Notes: generated by a model not told the origin, from the sequence alone. A stretch of DNA of 64,000 nucleotides from Rubrobacter_D sp963840835 (GCA_963840835.1 CAWJAM010000003.1:1-64000), one strand, 5' to 3'. Positions 49,038-58,591 are shown, counted from the first letter of the stretch. Translations and numbers: made by a program.

Positions 49038-51209
49038 GTGCCGCTCAACGTTTTGAAAGAGATCTTCGGCTTCGACTCGTTCAAGCCCGGCCAGGAGGAG
49101 GCCATCCGGGCCGTCCTGCAGGGCAGGGACACCCTCGCCGTGATGCCGACGGGGGGTGGCAAGAGCCTGTGCTACCAGGTGCCGGCGCTGATGCAGGAGA
49201 GCCTGACGGTAATAGTGTCGCCCCTGATCTCGCTGATGAAAGACCAGGTCGATTCTTTGCTGCAGAGCTCGGTCTCGGGCGCGGCTACGCTCCACTCCGG
49301 GCTGGCGCCCGAGGAGCGCTGGGAGGTCGAGCGGAGGGTTCGCACGGGCGAAGTGAAGATGCTCTACGTCGCCCCCGAGCGTCTGCGGTCCCTGGAGTTC
49401 GTGCTGGCTCTCAGGCGTGCCGGCGTGGGTCTTTTCGTGGTGGACGAGGCCCACTGCATCTCGGAGTGGGGCCACAACTTCAGGCCGGACTACCTGTTCT
49501 TGCCACGCGCCGTGCGGGACCTCGGGAACCCTCCCGTACTCGCCCTTACGGCCACGGCGACCCCCCGCGTCCGCCAGGACATCCTGCGCTCCCTGAAGAT
49601 GCGCTCGCCCGAGGTGGTGGTGACGAGCTTCAACCGCCCGAACCTGACCTACAGGGTCGTCCCGGCAAAGGAAAAGAAGCACAAGCTCCCCCGCATCCTG
49701 GACGTCATCCGCGGCTCTCCGCCGCCGGGGATCGTCTACGCGACGACGCGCAAGGAGTGCGAGGAGCTCGCCGCGAACCTGCGCCGTTCGGGGGTGGACG
49801 CCGCCGCCTACCACGCAGGGATGGCCTCGTCCCAGAGGGCCTCTGTCCAGGAGCGTTTCATGACCGACGAGCTTGGTGTGGTCGTCGCGACCATCGCCTT
49901 CGGGATGGGGGTCGACAAGCCGAACGTGCGCTTCGTCATTCACTCGAGCGTTCCTGGGAGCCTTCCAGCCTACATCCAGGAGTCGGGACGCGCCGGAAGG
50001 GACGGGGAGAGATCCGAGTGCGTCGTGTTGTACCGCGGCGCTGACCTGGGCCGCAGGAAGCGCCTCGTTACGCTCGGCAAGTCCGGAGAGCGCGAGGTCT
50101 CTTCCTTCTTCACGGCGCTCGCGGGGGTGGAGAGTGGGGGGAGGGTCAACGTCCCTCCGGGTTCGCTCTCGGCTCTCGGCGGCGTCGACCCCGAGGCGGC
50201 CGGCATCGTCCTGGGGAGCCTCGAGGAGTCGGGTTTGATCTCCCGCGGCTACGACCTCTGGGCCGAGATGGAGGTGCACCGTATCGAAGAGGAACCGGGA
50301 GGCCTGCGCGAGGAGGTGAGCGCCGTGCACGCCGCCCTCCCTGGGGCTGGTACCGTCGGGTTGCCGGCGCTTGCGCGCAAGACGGGGCTGCGTCCCGCGG
50401 TAGTCCAGGGCGCCATCTACAGGATGATGGTCGACGGCGTGGTTGAGGTAGTCCCCCGTGGCTCCCTGGTCGACGTGCGGCTCAAGGCCTCGGCCCTCGA
50501 CGACGAGAGCCGCAGGGGTATCGCTGGGAGGCTCAAGAACCGGGCCAACACGGCATACGCCCAGATCCGGGACGTCGAGTCCTTCGCCGGCCTTAGGACC
50601 TGCCGCCGCGAGCACCTCCTCAGGCACTTCGGCGACAAGGAAGAGGTCGCCCCGTGCGCCGGCTGTGACGTCTGCCTCGGCGAGATTGTAGAATCCGCCA
50701 GGGCGGACGTTTCAATCTCAGGAGCCGGCAGACCCGAAGGGACACCCCTCGTAAGTGCGTTCGCCAATCTGTCGCCGGCGGACACGGACGGTCCAGAATT
50801 GGACCCGGATCTCTTCGAGCGGCTGAGGAGCTGGAGGAGCGAGCAGGCCAAAAAACAGCAGGTGCCCGCCTACGTCGTGCTCCACAACTCGCACCTGGAG
50901 GAGATCTCCGCCCGCAAACCAAGCACCATGCACGAGCTGGGCGCCATTAAGGGCGTCGGCCTGCGTCGCGCCGCCCGCTACGGGGACGAACTTCTCGCCC
51001 TGATACACGGGGAAGAGGTGACGGATAGGTCCGATGCCGGAGGCGCCGAGGAGAACGGCTTTCGGACACACCTGGAGGCCGCGGAACAGCTCCTTGAAAT
51101 AGGACGGGGGGCCGACGCCGTACCCGAGCTCGGCCGCGCCCTCGAGCTCGGCGGCGAAGAGGCGCGGCGCGAAGTGGACGAGCTCTTGAGCAGGACCAAG
51201 CTCACTTGA
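49038..51209 (+). CDS. recQ: RecQ-family ATP-dependent DNA helicase
   Basis: 723 residues from GTG 49038; TTG 48996 would add an unlikely tail. 3'-5' helicase for recombination and fork repair. Motifs: Ia/I MPTGGGKSLCYQVPAL, II VVDEAHCISEWGHNFR, III ALTATATPRV, VI SGRAGRDGERSE. The RecQ-C zinc cluster follows (CRREHLLRHFGDKE, APCAGCDVC), then a winged helix, and an HRDC domain near the end (YVVLHNSHLEEIS, GAIKGVGLRRAARYGDELLAL). A final ~60-residue tail (EAAEQLLEIGRGADAVPELGRALELG) looks like a TPR-like pair of helices. Confidence 0.94.
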   Translation: MPLNVLKEIFGFDSFKPGQEEAIRAVLQGRDTLAVMPTGGGKSLCYQVPALMQESLTVIVSPLISLMKDQVDSLLQSSVSGAATLHSGLAPEERWEVERRVRTGEVKMLYVAPERLRSLEFVLALRRAGVGLFVVDEAHCISEWGHNFRPDYLFLPRAVRDLGNPPVLALTATATPRVRQDILRSLKMRSPEVVVTSFNRPNLTYRVVPAKEKKHKLPRILDVIRGSPPPGIVYATTRKECEELAANLRRSGVDAAAYHAGMASSQRASVQERFMTDELGVVVATIAFGMGVDKPNVRFVIHSSVPGSLPAYIQESGRAGRDGERSECVVLYRGADLGRRKRLVTLGKSGEREVSSFFTALAGVESGGRVNVPPGSLSALGGVDPEAAGIVLGSLEESGLISRGYDLWAEMEVHRIEEEPGGLREEVSAVHAALPGAGTVGLPALARKTGLRPAVVQGAIYRMMVDGVVEVVPRGSLVDVRLKASALDDESRRGIAGRLKNRANTAYAQIRDVESFAGLRTCRREHLLRHFGDKEEVAPCAGCDVCLGEIVESARADVSISGAGRPEGTPLVSAFANLSPADTDGPELDPDLFERLRSWRSEQAKKQQVPAYVVLHNSHLEEISARKPSTMHELGAIKGVGLRRAARYGDELLALIHGEEVTDRSDAGGAEENGFRTHLEAAEQLLEIGRGADAVPELGRALELGGEEARREVDELLSRTKLT

Positions 51210-51231
51210 ATCTTCAACGGAAGGGGTTCCT

Positions 51232-51753
51232 ATGAGGTTAGATGGGCAAAAGATAGCAGTGCTTGTGGCCGAAGGTTTCGAGGACCTGGAGTACTGGGTC
51301 ACGGTCATGCGGCTGCGGGAAGAGGGGGCCGAGGTTATCGCCGTCGGCCCCGACACCGAGCCGGTCAGTGGCAAGAACGCCCTGGGGGCACAGGCAGACA
51401 CTACCGCGGGAGCCGTCGACGCCACGGGGTTGGACGGCGTCGTGATCCCCGGTGGCTGGGCCCCGGATAAGCTGCGGCGCTACCCGGAGATCATCGACCT
51501 CGTCAGGACCGTGCACGAGAGGAACAAGACGGTCGGGATAATCTGCCACGGCGGGCTCGTCGCCATCTCGGCCGGCATAGTCGGCGGGGTAAGCGCGACG
51601 GGTTCGCTAGGGATCAAAGACGACCTCGAGAACGCCGGCGCTACCTGGGTGGACAAGGCGGCTTTTCGGGAAGGAAACCTCGTCTGGGGCCGCGTCGTCC
51701 CCGACATCCCCGACTTCTGCCGCGAGCTCATAGCCGCCCTCGCCGAAGGGTAG
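51232..51753 (+). CDS. DJ-1/PfpI-family protein
   Basis: 173 residues, ATG 51232 after GGAAGGGG. DJ-1/PfpI fold: KIAVLVAEGFEDLEYWV, GLDGVVIPGGWAPDKLRR, and the nucleophile elbow IICHGGLVAISA with its cysteine, then WGRVVPDIPDFCRELI. Members act as proteases, glyoxalases or chaperone/deglycase-like stress proteins; the specific activity is not evident. The ICHG (not ICHGPW) version is seen here. Confidence 0.88.
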   Translation: MRLDGQKIAVLVAEGFEDLEYWVTVMRLREEGAEVIAVGPDTEPVSGKNALGAQADTTAGAVDATGLDGVVIPGGWAPDKLRRYPEIIDLVRTVHERNKTVGIICHGGLVAISAGIVGGVSATGSLGIKDDLENAGATWVDKAAFREGNLVWGRVVPDIPDFCRELIAALAEG

Positions 51754-51782
51754 GGAAGAGGGGACAAGTCTCTAACGCCCTC

Positions 51783-52004
51783 ATGATCCGCGAGCCCGAC
51801 AGGTACTCCCTGGACCGGGTCCTCGGAATCCGCCTCCCGGCCTAGCTAGGGCCCGTTGGCTTCGTCCTGATCATACTCACCGTGCTCTACTCCGAGTTCG
51901 ATGCCAACGGGTCACTGGAGCAGGACGAGGGGCAATACGGTGCCCAGGACGAGACGCGCGGGGAGCTCGTCGGGGGTAGGTTTTATCCGCCGGCGAGGTC
52001 GTAG
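51783..52004 (+). pseudogene. Small membrane-protein frame broken by an in-frame TAG
   Basis: From ATG 51783: MIREPDRYSLDRVLGIRLPA, TAG (51843-51845), then in the same frame LGPVGFVLIILTVLYSEFDA, QDEGQYGAQDETRGELVGG and a stop at 52004. The part after the TAG has one good transmembrane helix. It looks like a small single-pass protein gene killed by one nonsense mutation. Overlaps the convergent sulfatase end by 22 nt. Confidence 0.4.
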
Positions 52005-53497
52005 TTGTAGGTGGGCAGCGGGCCGCCGGCGTCCCTTAGTACGTAACCCTCGAACATCCGCTTGACGATGTCGGGCTGGCTTCCTGCAAGGTCGTTGTGC
52101 ATTGTGGGATCTTCCTGAGCGTCGTAGAGCTTGGCATCGCCGCCCTGGTTGGTGCAGAACATGACGTAGCGGTCGTCGCGGGCCCAGACGTGGTCGTTGT
52201 ACCCGATCGAGAAGTGGGGCCTCGCCTCCGGCTCCCCGCCGCCGATCAGGACGGAGAGGTCCTGGCCGTCTAGTTCCTGCGGCGGCTCGATTCCAAGGAA
52301 GCCGAGGATGGTCGGGGCGACGTCGTGGGTGGAGGCATAGTACTCGCTCGTCGTCCCAGACCCCTTGCCTTCTGGGTGCCTGATAAAGAACGGTATGTCG
52401 GTGATTTCCGGCCAGAGCACGTAGTCGGGCTTGCCTGTGTAGCCGTGCTCGCCGTGGGCGACGCCGTGGTCTGAGAGGAGTATGAGGAGTGTGTTCTCGA
52501 ACAGGTTCAGCTCCTCCATCTTCTCGAGGAAGCGGCCGAGCCAACGATCCATCATCGTCACCTCTGCGGAGTAGCGTGCCTTCATCCTCTGGAGCTCCCT
52601 TGGCTCAAGGTAATCGCTTGGGCCGTAGATGACCGAGTACGGCTCCTTGAGATCGTACGGCTCATCGTCGTACATGTTCACGTACTTCTCGGGAGGATCC
52701 CAGGGCTCGTGCGGGTCGTAGCTGTCCACGGTGAGGAAGAAAGGTCCGCCCTTGCTCAGGATCTCGAGGTACTCCGCCGCCTGGGTGAACACCATCGGGG
52801 AGAACCAGTCGGCCTCCGTCTCCCTGTTTTGCACGTTGGCGAAGTACTGGCGCATCTGGCCCGTCATGGCGGGAACGTTGCCCTTCATGAGGGCCTTGGC
52901 GACCTTGTCCTCTGGGGCCGTCCAGATCGGCTTGTAGTTGTCCGTGGTCTGGCCGCGGAAGAAATCGAAGACGTCGAAGCCGCGATGCATATCGTAGGAG
53001 GGCTTCATCTGGTGCATGGTGTCCGTGATGAAGTAGGTCCCGTACCCGGCCGTCTGCATCATCTGCGCGAGCGTCGTCTGGTAGAGGGGGATGGGCTCCC
53101 ATCCCTGCAAGATGATGTCCTCGTCCTTCGGAGGCACCCAACCCCTGAAGGGCCAGGTCCTGAAGCCCGTGTGAATGGCTCTCCGCGCGCAGATGGTCGG
53201 TATGGACTCGGGGTAGGCCCGGGTAAAGATCAGGCTGTCCTTGGCGAGGGCGTCGAGGTTGGGGCTTTGGATCGCAGGGTTGCCGTAGGCCCCGATGTGG
53301 TCCTTCCTCAGGCTGTCGATGATAACCAGAACGACGTTGGTACCCTCTTTGAGGGTGGGACGGCTGCCCCTGATATTGCGTATTCGCTCGGTGAGGCCGC
53401 AGCCAGCCGCGCCGAGCAGCGTCGCGCCTGCAAACCCCGTGCCGGTAAGCTTGAGGAAGTCTCTGCGGGTAAGTGTGCGGGCCGCGCGCTGCTTCAC
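51983..53497 (-). CDS. Tat-exported sulfatase-fold protein
   Basis: 504 residues from GTG 53497; longer readings upstream look non-coding. Twin-arginine signal LTRRDFLKLTGTGFAGATLLGAAGC with a possible lipobox Cys, then the alkaline-phosphatase fold: VVLVIIDSLRKDHIGAYGN (metal site), the nucleophile segment ESIPTICARRAIHTG, LTVDSYDPHEPWDPP, and LLSDHGVAHGEHGYTG. The canonical sulfatase C/S-x-P-x-R is here T-I-C-A-R, so formylglycine modification at the usual position is doubtful; threonine may be the nucleophile. Probably hydrolyses a sulfate or phospho-ester outside the membrane. Confidence 0.85.
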   Translation of the reverse strand: MKQRAARTLTRRDFLKLTGTGFAGATLLGAAGCGLTERIRNIRGSRPTLKEGTNVVLVIIDSLRKDHIGAYGNPAIQSPNLDALAKDSLIFTRAYPESIPTICARRAIHTGFRTWPFRGWVPPKDEDIILQGWEPIPLYQTTLAQMMQTAGYGTYFITDTMHQMKPSYDMHRGFDVFDFFRGQTTDNYKPIWTAPEDKVAKALMKGNVPAMTGQMRQYFANVQNRETEADWFSPMVFTQAAEYLEILSKGGPFFLTVDSYDPHEPWDPPEKYVNMYDDEPYDLKEPYSVIYGPSDYLEPRELQRMKARYSAEVTMMDRWLGRFLEKMEELNLFENTLLILLSDHGVAHGEHGYTGKPDYVLWPEITDIPFFIRHPEGKGSGTTSEYYASTHDVAPTILGFLGIEPPQELDGQDLSVLIGGGEPEARPHFSIGYNDHVWARDDRYVMFCTNQGGDAKLYDAQEDPTMHNDLAGSQPDIVKRMFEGYVLRDAGGPLPTYNYDLAGG

Positions 53498-53596
53498 AAG
53501 GCAAGAGGGTACTACGCAAAGGTACACCCTACAAGCCCGACGCGGGACCGCGCCCATTCTACGTGGGCACGCGCGACGACTGCTAGAATTACCTCC

Positions 53597-54025
53597 ATGA
53601 GAAGCATCGTGGCCGTTGGGATTGGGATGCTGCTGGCGCTGGCGCTCGGCCTGCTTGTGGTGCAGGGGATCATCGCGCCGGTCTTCACCCGGTTCTTCGG
53701 CCTCGAGCGTACCGGCCCCGCAGCCCTCCCGCTCGTCCTCCTCGTCTTCGCCGCGGCCTTCTCTTTCTACTTCGGGGGGATGGCCGCCAGCTACAAGGCC
53801 CCCTCCAGGCATCTTCTGCACGGAATACTCGTCGTCCCCGCGGCGTTCATCCTCTCTCTGGGCATCAACCTCGCCCTGGGCAGAGGTTTCCTGCCAGGCG
53901 CCGTCGACGCCGGGACCATCCTACTCCTGCTCGTCTTCCTCGCCGTCTCAGCGGCGGCCTCCTACATCGGGGCCAGACGCGGAGTGACCCTCTACGCCCA
54001 CAATCAGAAGCTCAAGCGGCGCTAG
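53597..54025 (+). CDS. Four-helix membrane protein, leaderless
   Basis: 142 residues from ATG 53597, which lies 7 nt after TAGAAT (53584-53589). Hydrophobic segments: IVAVGIGMLLALALGLLVVQG, ALPLVLLVFAAAFSFYFGGM, LVVPAAFILSLGINLALG, TILLLLVFLAVSAAASYIGARRG; ends with basic HNQKLKRR. Glycine pattern FYFGGMAASYKAPSRHLLHG recalls TIGR04086-like proteins. Function unknown. Divergent from the sulfatase. Confidence 0.6.
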   Translation: MRSIVAVGIGMLLALALGLLVVQGIIAPVFTRFFGLERTGPAALPLVLLVFAAAFSFYFGGMAASYKAPSRHLLHGILVVPAAFILSLGINLALGRGFLPGAVDAGTILLLLVFLAVSAAASYIGARRGVTLYAHNQKLKRR

Positions 54026-54026
54026 C

Positions 54027-54325
54027 GCACGCTCCGGCTTCGCCTCCGCGTGCGCACGGCGCCTGACGGCGCCTTGTCAGCACGCTACGCGCTTCGCGCT
54101 CCGCTTGTCAGCACGCATCGGGCTGACGCCCTCGCTTGTCAGCACGGCGCCTCCCTCCGGTCGGCGCCTTGTCAGGAAGTCGTCTTGGGGCGTCGCTATG
54201 AGCGTCGAACCCCACCGCCAAAGACAGCGATTCTTCTCACGCCGCAGAGCGTGGCCTGAACCAAAAAGCTGAATGCGAGGCCGGAGGGCGAAGCGTTGCT
54301 GACAAGCGTAGCCCGAAGCGCCGCG
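54027..54325 (+). repeat. Composite intergenic element, copy C
   Basis: The core 54134-54307 has CACGGCGCCTCCCTCCGG, CGGCGCCTTGTCAGGAAG, GGGGCGTCGCTATGAGCGTC, CCCACCGCCAAAGACAGCG, CACGCCGCAGAGCG, CCAAAAAGCTGAATGCGAGG, GCGTTGCTGACAAGCG. Left flank: CTTGTCAGCACG units. It runs up to the end of the coiled-coil gene. Confidence 0.75.
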
Positions 54326-56162
54326 CTAGCGTGCCTGAACGCCGATCATTAGCCTTCCTCGGGAGTCCATCCTGGCGTTGGGGCGCAGGCTTGACGCCTC
54401 GATCTCGTTGGGGTCTTCTCCTGTGCCCGTGAGGTAGACCCTGGGCTCCTCGACCCCCTCGGTCGGGTCGGAGACGTATCGGCGCCAGGCCATGTCGTTC
54501 CAGAGGAACGTGAGCGTCGGCTTCCCCGGGGTCGTGCCGTCGAGGGCCGCGTGGACCCTAGGGAGGCCGAAGGCCTTCGAGATAGAGGCCACAGTCCTCG
54601 CATGTTCGCTTTCGTTGAAGAGTGCTATGCCCTCCCTTAGCCTACGTTCCGGGTCCGAGAAACGGTCGAGGCTCTCCAGTGCGTTCCTCAGCTCTTCGGC
54701 GTTGCGTCTGGCCTCCTCCCTTGCCTCCCCGAGTCTGGCCTCGAGGTCCTGGACTCGCTCTTCGGCGAGGATTTTCCCTGACTCGACATCATCAAGACGA
54801 CCTTGCGGCTCGTCCTGCGGTTCTCCCGCGCTGTCGGGGCTGGCGCCGGGTGGCTCCTCGTTGCCGGCGCGTACTCCGGCCAGAGCCGATTCCAGATCCC
54901 GCCTGCCGGATTCCGACTCTTCGAGGGCCTCTTCCAGCTCGCTGACACGGCTTTCGTAGGCGGAGATCTCCGCCCCGAAACGCTCTACGACCTGCTCGAG
55001 GTCTTCTGTTGCGGAGGACTTCTGGGCCAGCCTGGCGGCCTCCAGTTCCCTCAGGCGGACCGTGTAGGCGCGCAGCTCGGTCTCGCGCCTGAGATCGGCC
55101 TCCTGCAGACGCTCGTCGAGCGCCCAGGTCTCGGCCTTCCTGCGCTCGTCCTCGGCCGCGAGTCGCCCTTCGGCCTCGCTCCGTAGGGCAGCGGTCTCCT
55201 CGGCGTGGCGCGCCCTGAGCGCCCTGTTGTCCGCCTCCCTCTGGGCCTGGATGGACGCGATCCTCTTGTCCGACGACTCCTGCACCTCTGCGAGCTTGGC
55301 CGCGTGCGTCTTTTTGAGGTCGTGCTCGCGTCTCTCCGTCAGCGCCTTGATCTCGCGCAGCTCCCCCTTGCGCCACTCCTCCAGGCTCAGGCGGGATGAC
55401 TCCAGTTCGTCGCGCAGGGACTCTATCTCCCCCTGTTGCCTCTCGACCACGGTCTGGTAATCTCTCTGGAGCTCCAGCTCCCGGGTGGCCGCCGCGTTCC
55501 TGAGCGTCTGCACGGCCGCCCTGTGACGATCCTCCGCTTCGCTCCTATCTTCGGCCAGCCTCCGCTCGAAGTCCTCCCTCAAGGAACGCTCGAGGTCGCG
55601 CTCGCGTTCTTCGCTCTTCGCGCGCGAAGACTCGATCTCGGCCGCGTGCCGCGCCTCCTGCTCCTGGTAGCCCGTGCGAAGTTGCTCCTCCCAGTGCTCG
55701 GAGGCGTTCTTTAGCGTTTCGATCTCCTCCCTGTAGCGGGCTTTCCATAGCGTCGCGTTCGCGCCGAAACTCCTCCTTGATGGTGTCGAGGCGGGTGTCG
55801 GAGGAGGCCGCGTCCACGTCCGCCCTGCGCTGTTCTTCTAGCTCGCGACGCACCCGGGCGAGCTCGTTTATGTGCTCGTTACCGAGGCGGAGCTGTTCGT
55901 CTGAGTGCTGCTGCTTGAGGGTGGAGATGTGTGCCCTCAACTCCTCGGCCTCCCGCTCGGTCTCCAGGCGGGCCCGCTCCCCCTCCTGCAGCACGTCGGC
56001 CCGCGAGGAGACCTCCTCCTGGGCCGCCTTTAGCGCCGCGGAAGCACCTTCCAAGTCGCTCCTGAGGCTCTCCACCTCCTGCTCAAGGCTCTCGATCAGG
56101 GCGCCGGCCGCCTCCATGCCCTCCGCGAGATCGGCCGCCGGGTCCCTGGGGTCCTCGGTCAT
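54326..56162 (-). CDS. Long coiled-coil protein, apparent single-base frameshift
   Basis: Two overlapping frames read as one protein of about 610 residues. ATG 56162 opens MTEDPRDPAADLAEG and continuous coiled coil to EEFRRERDA; then one surplus A near 55750 shifts to WKARYREEIETLKNASEHW, which continues in frame through LREDFERRLAEDRSEAED to the end. The middle is heptad-rich (over 350 residues). The C-terminal ~110 residues form a small globular domain (SISKAFGLPRVHAAL, PTLTFLWNDMAWRRYV, PRVYLTGTGEDPNEIE). It could be a cytoskeletal, chromosome or cell-pole scaffold; I cannot name it. Confidence 0.65.
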
Positions 56163-56338
56163 GATCGCCTCTCCTGTATTGCCCTCGACAGCAAGTTGGT
56201 GGAAAGGGTAACGCCTACTGGGGCCGCGGTAAAGCCCCCGCTAGCGGTCGAAAGTGCTGACCTCCCGCGAACCATGTATCCGGCCCTAGGCGATCAGCGA
56301 AAACCTGAAGGCTGACAAGCTGAAGTGCTGACAGTTGA

Positions 56339-56815
56339 CTAGCTGTCTATGCAGGCAGGGCAAAGGCCCTCGACGACCATCGTCGCGCGGGTGACCTTAT
56401 ATCGGGTGTTCTTGCGGATGAGCGCTTCGATACCGCCGAGGGCGACGCCGGGGACCTCGGAGACCTCGCCGCATCCGGTGCACCTGATGTCAAGGTGGGG
56501 TTCGACGTTGAGGTCGTAGCGCGTGGGGGAATCGGCCCAGTGCTTGGAGCCTACGACGCCCACTTCCTCCAGTACGGAGAGTGCCTGGTAGACGGTGCCG
56601 AGCGCCACGCGCGGGTTCTCGCGCTTGACGATAAGGTACACGTCCTCCGCGGAAGGGTGGCCCTCGGCCCGGGATAGGGCCTCGAGAACGGCCCTGCGCT
56701 GGGAGGTGAGGGTGTAGCCCGACCTGCGCAGCCTCTCCCTGACTTCTGGTACGCCGGAGATATCCTCGTGCAGTGTTTGGGGATCAGTAACCATTCCTAT
56801 TTTCGAGTTTATCAC
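56339..56815 (-). CDS. Fur-family regulator, PerR-like
   Basis: 158 residues from GTG 56815 (ATG 56794 is the alternative; neither has a clear ribosome site). Winged helix SGYTLTSQRRAVLEALSRAEGHPSAEDVYLIVKRENPRVALGTVYQALSVL, then DLNVEPHLDIRCTGCGEVSEV with the first C-x-x-C and LCPAC with the second. The spacing and the PHLD metal site recall PerR-like peroxide sensors, but Fur or other metals are possible. It is 20 nt from the divergent sppA, so the shared gap must hold both promoters. Confidence 0.83.
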   Translation of the reverse strand: MINSKIGMVTDPQTLHEDISGVPEVRERLRRSGYTLTSQRRAVLEALSRAEGHPSAEDVYLIVKRENPRVALGTVYQALSVLEEVGVVGSKHWADSPTRYDLNVEPHLDIRCTGCGEVSEVPGVALGGIEALIRKNTRYKVTRATMVVEGLCPACIDS

Positions 56816-56835
56816 ACGGCGTTTTTCGTGCCGGG

Positions 56836-58548
56836 GTGTACCATGACCTGGAGATGCCGCTGCTTACTGATCTCCTGGTGAACTTCTGGCGCACTCTGCG
56901 CAACGCCCGCGCGCGCCTGATCGCGAGGCCTCCCGAGTACGTTTGGATCGAGGTCGAGGGCCCGCTGGCCGAGTTCGAGACACCGGTCGGCTTCCTGCGG
57001 CGGCGCCTGTCTTCCGGCCCCGCCCCGCCAACGCTGGAGAGGTTGCGGGGTATGCTCGACAGGATCTCCGCCGACTCGCGCGCGCTCGGCGTCGTGCTGC
57101 GCATCAAGAACCTCGACGCCGGCTGGGCGTCCCTCGAAGAGTTGCGACGGGAGATCCTGGCATTCCGGGCTCGCGGCGGCCGGGTCGTGGCCTACCTCGC
57201 AGGTCCCGCGGACACGCGCTCCTACTATCTGGCGTGCGCGGCGGACGAGATCATCGCCACCCCGCTCGCCGACCTGGTCGTTACCGGCATCCGCGCCAGG
57301 GTGGATTTCCTCAAGGACGCCCTCGATAACCTCGGTCTCGAGGCTGAGGTCGTCGCCGTCTCGCCCTACAAGTCCGCGGGCGAGAGGTTCGTCCGCGACG
57401 ACTTCTCCCGTGAGTCCCGTGAGCAGGCCGAACGTCTCCTCGACCGCCGCTACGAGGAGGTGGTAGGAGCTATCTCCGATGGCAGGAGCCTCTCCCCCGA
57501 AGAGGTGCGCGCCAGGATAGACCTGGCCCCGTACGGTGCTCGGGCGGCACTCTCGGAGGGCCTGCTCGACGGCGTCCTCTACGAAGACGAGTTGCCAGAG
57601 AAGCTCGGGTCCGCGGACCGGCGAGCCAGGCTCGCCGAGTGGGAACGGGCGCGGAGGGCTCTGCTCGTGCCCCTGCGCGGGCGGACGAGAAAGAAGGTTG
57701 CGCTCGTCAGCCTGCGCGGGACCATCGTGCGGGGAAGGAGCAGGAGGCTGCCCGTGCCGCTGCCCTTCGTCGGCGGGGAGCAGGCGGGGAGCGAGTCCGT
57801 CGTCGCGGCGCTGCGGATTGCGGAGAAGAACCGCAGGATCTCGGCCCTACTTCTCTACGTGGACTCGCCCGGAGGCGACGCGTTGGCTTCGGATTTGATC
57901 TGGCGCGAAATCGAGCGCATCGGCGCGAAAAAACCGGTGGTGGTCCTTATGGGAAACGCCGCCGCTTCGGGGGGCTTCTACGTCTCGGCGCCGGCAAACT
58001 ACGTGGTCGCGCGCCGCGCCACGGTTACGGGATCCATAGGCGTGCTGAGCATCCGCCCCGTCGCGCGTGGCCTCTACGAGAGGCTCGGCATCAACCCCGT
58101 GGCCCTGGACAGGGGCGGGCGCGCCGGCCTTCTCGACCCGAGCCGTCGCCCCGACGCCGAAGAGTTGCGAGTAATAGAAGGCCAGGTTCGGCACGTCTAC
58201 GCCGAGTTCAAGGACCGTGTCGCCCGGGGCCGTAAGATAGACGTCAATGAGCTGGAAAGCATCGCCGGCGGAAGGGTGTGGACGGGGTCCGAGGCCCTGG
58301 ATCTGGGATTAGTCGACGAGACCGGGGGTTTCAGGGAGGCTCTGCGGAAGGCCAGGGAACTCGGCGGAGTAGAACGGGACGTACCCGAGGTGCTAGTCAA
58401 GGTCAACCCGCCCCGCGGCGGGCGTCCGTCTCCGGGAGACCCCGCCAGGGCGGCCTTCGACGCGATAGGGGAGACGTGGCGGGCTCTCTCTGAGCTTCGC
58501 GCTGGCGGCGCTCTGGCGCTCGCGCCGTACGAGATCTCGGAAGACTGA
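56836..58548 (+). CDS. sppA: Signal peptide peptidase SppA, double-domain type
   Basis: 570 residues; long form with two crotonase-fold halves as in the E. coli 67-kDa type. Catalytic lysine in the N-terminal half (VSPYKSAGERFVRDDF) and serine in the C-terminal half (VLMGNAAASGGFYVSAPANYVVARRATVTGSIGVL). Degrades cleaved signal peptides and membrane-protein fragments. The N-terminus has no obvious strong transmembrane anchor (LLTDLLVNFWRTL is amphipathic), so membrane association may be peripheral. GTG 56836 or ATG 56854. Confidence 0.9.
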   Translation: MYHDLEMPLLTDLLVNFWRTLRNARARLIARPPEYVWIEVEGPLAEFETPVGFLRRRLSSGPAPPTLERLRGMLDRISADSRALGVVLRIKNLDAGWASLEELRREILAFRARGGRVVAYLAGPADTRSYYLACAADEIIATPLADLVVTGIRARVDFLKDALDNLGLEAEVVAVSPYKSAGERFVRDDFSRESREQAERLLDRRYEEVVGAISDGRSLSPEEVRARIDLAPYGARAALSEGLLDGVLYEDELPEKLGSADRRARLAEWERARRALLVPLRGRTRKKVALVSLRGTIVRGRSRRLPVPLPFVGGEQAGSESVVAALRIAEKNRRISALLLYVDSPGGDALASDLIWREIERIGAKKPVVVLMGNAAASGGFYVSAPANYVVARRATVTGSIGVLSIRPVARGLYERLGINPVALDRGGRAGLLDPSRRPDAEELRVIEGQVRHVYAEFKDRVARGRKIDVNELESIAGGRVWTGSEALDLGLVDETGGFREALRKARELGGVERDVPEVLVKVNPPRGGRPSPGDPARAAFDAIGETWRALSELRAGGALALAPYEISED

Positions 58549-58591
58549 TAGCATCTGCGGCTGTGGCCGTAAACGTAGAAGGACAGGGCTT

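Noticed and set aside
48900..50627. Minus-strand frame of 575 codons opposite recQ
   Set aside because: Antisense of recQ with low-complexity composition and no start signal.
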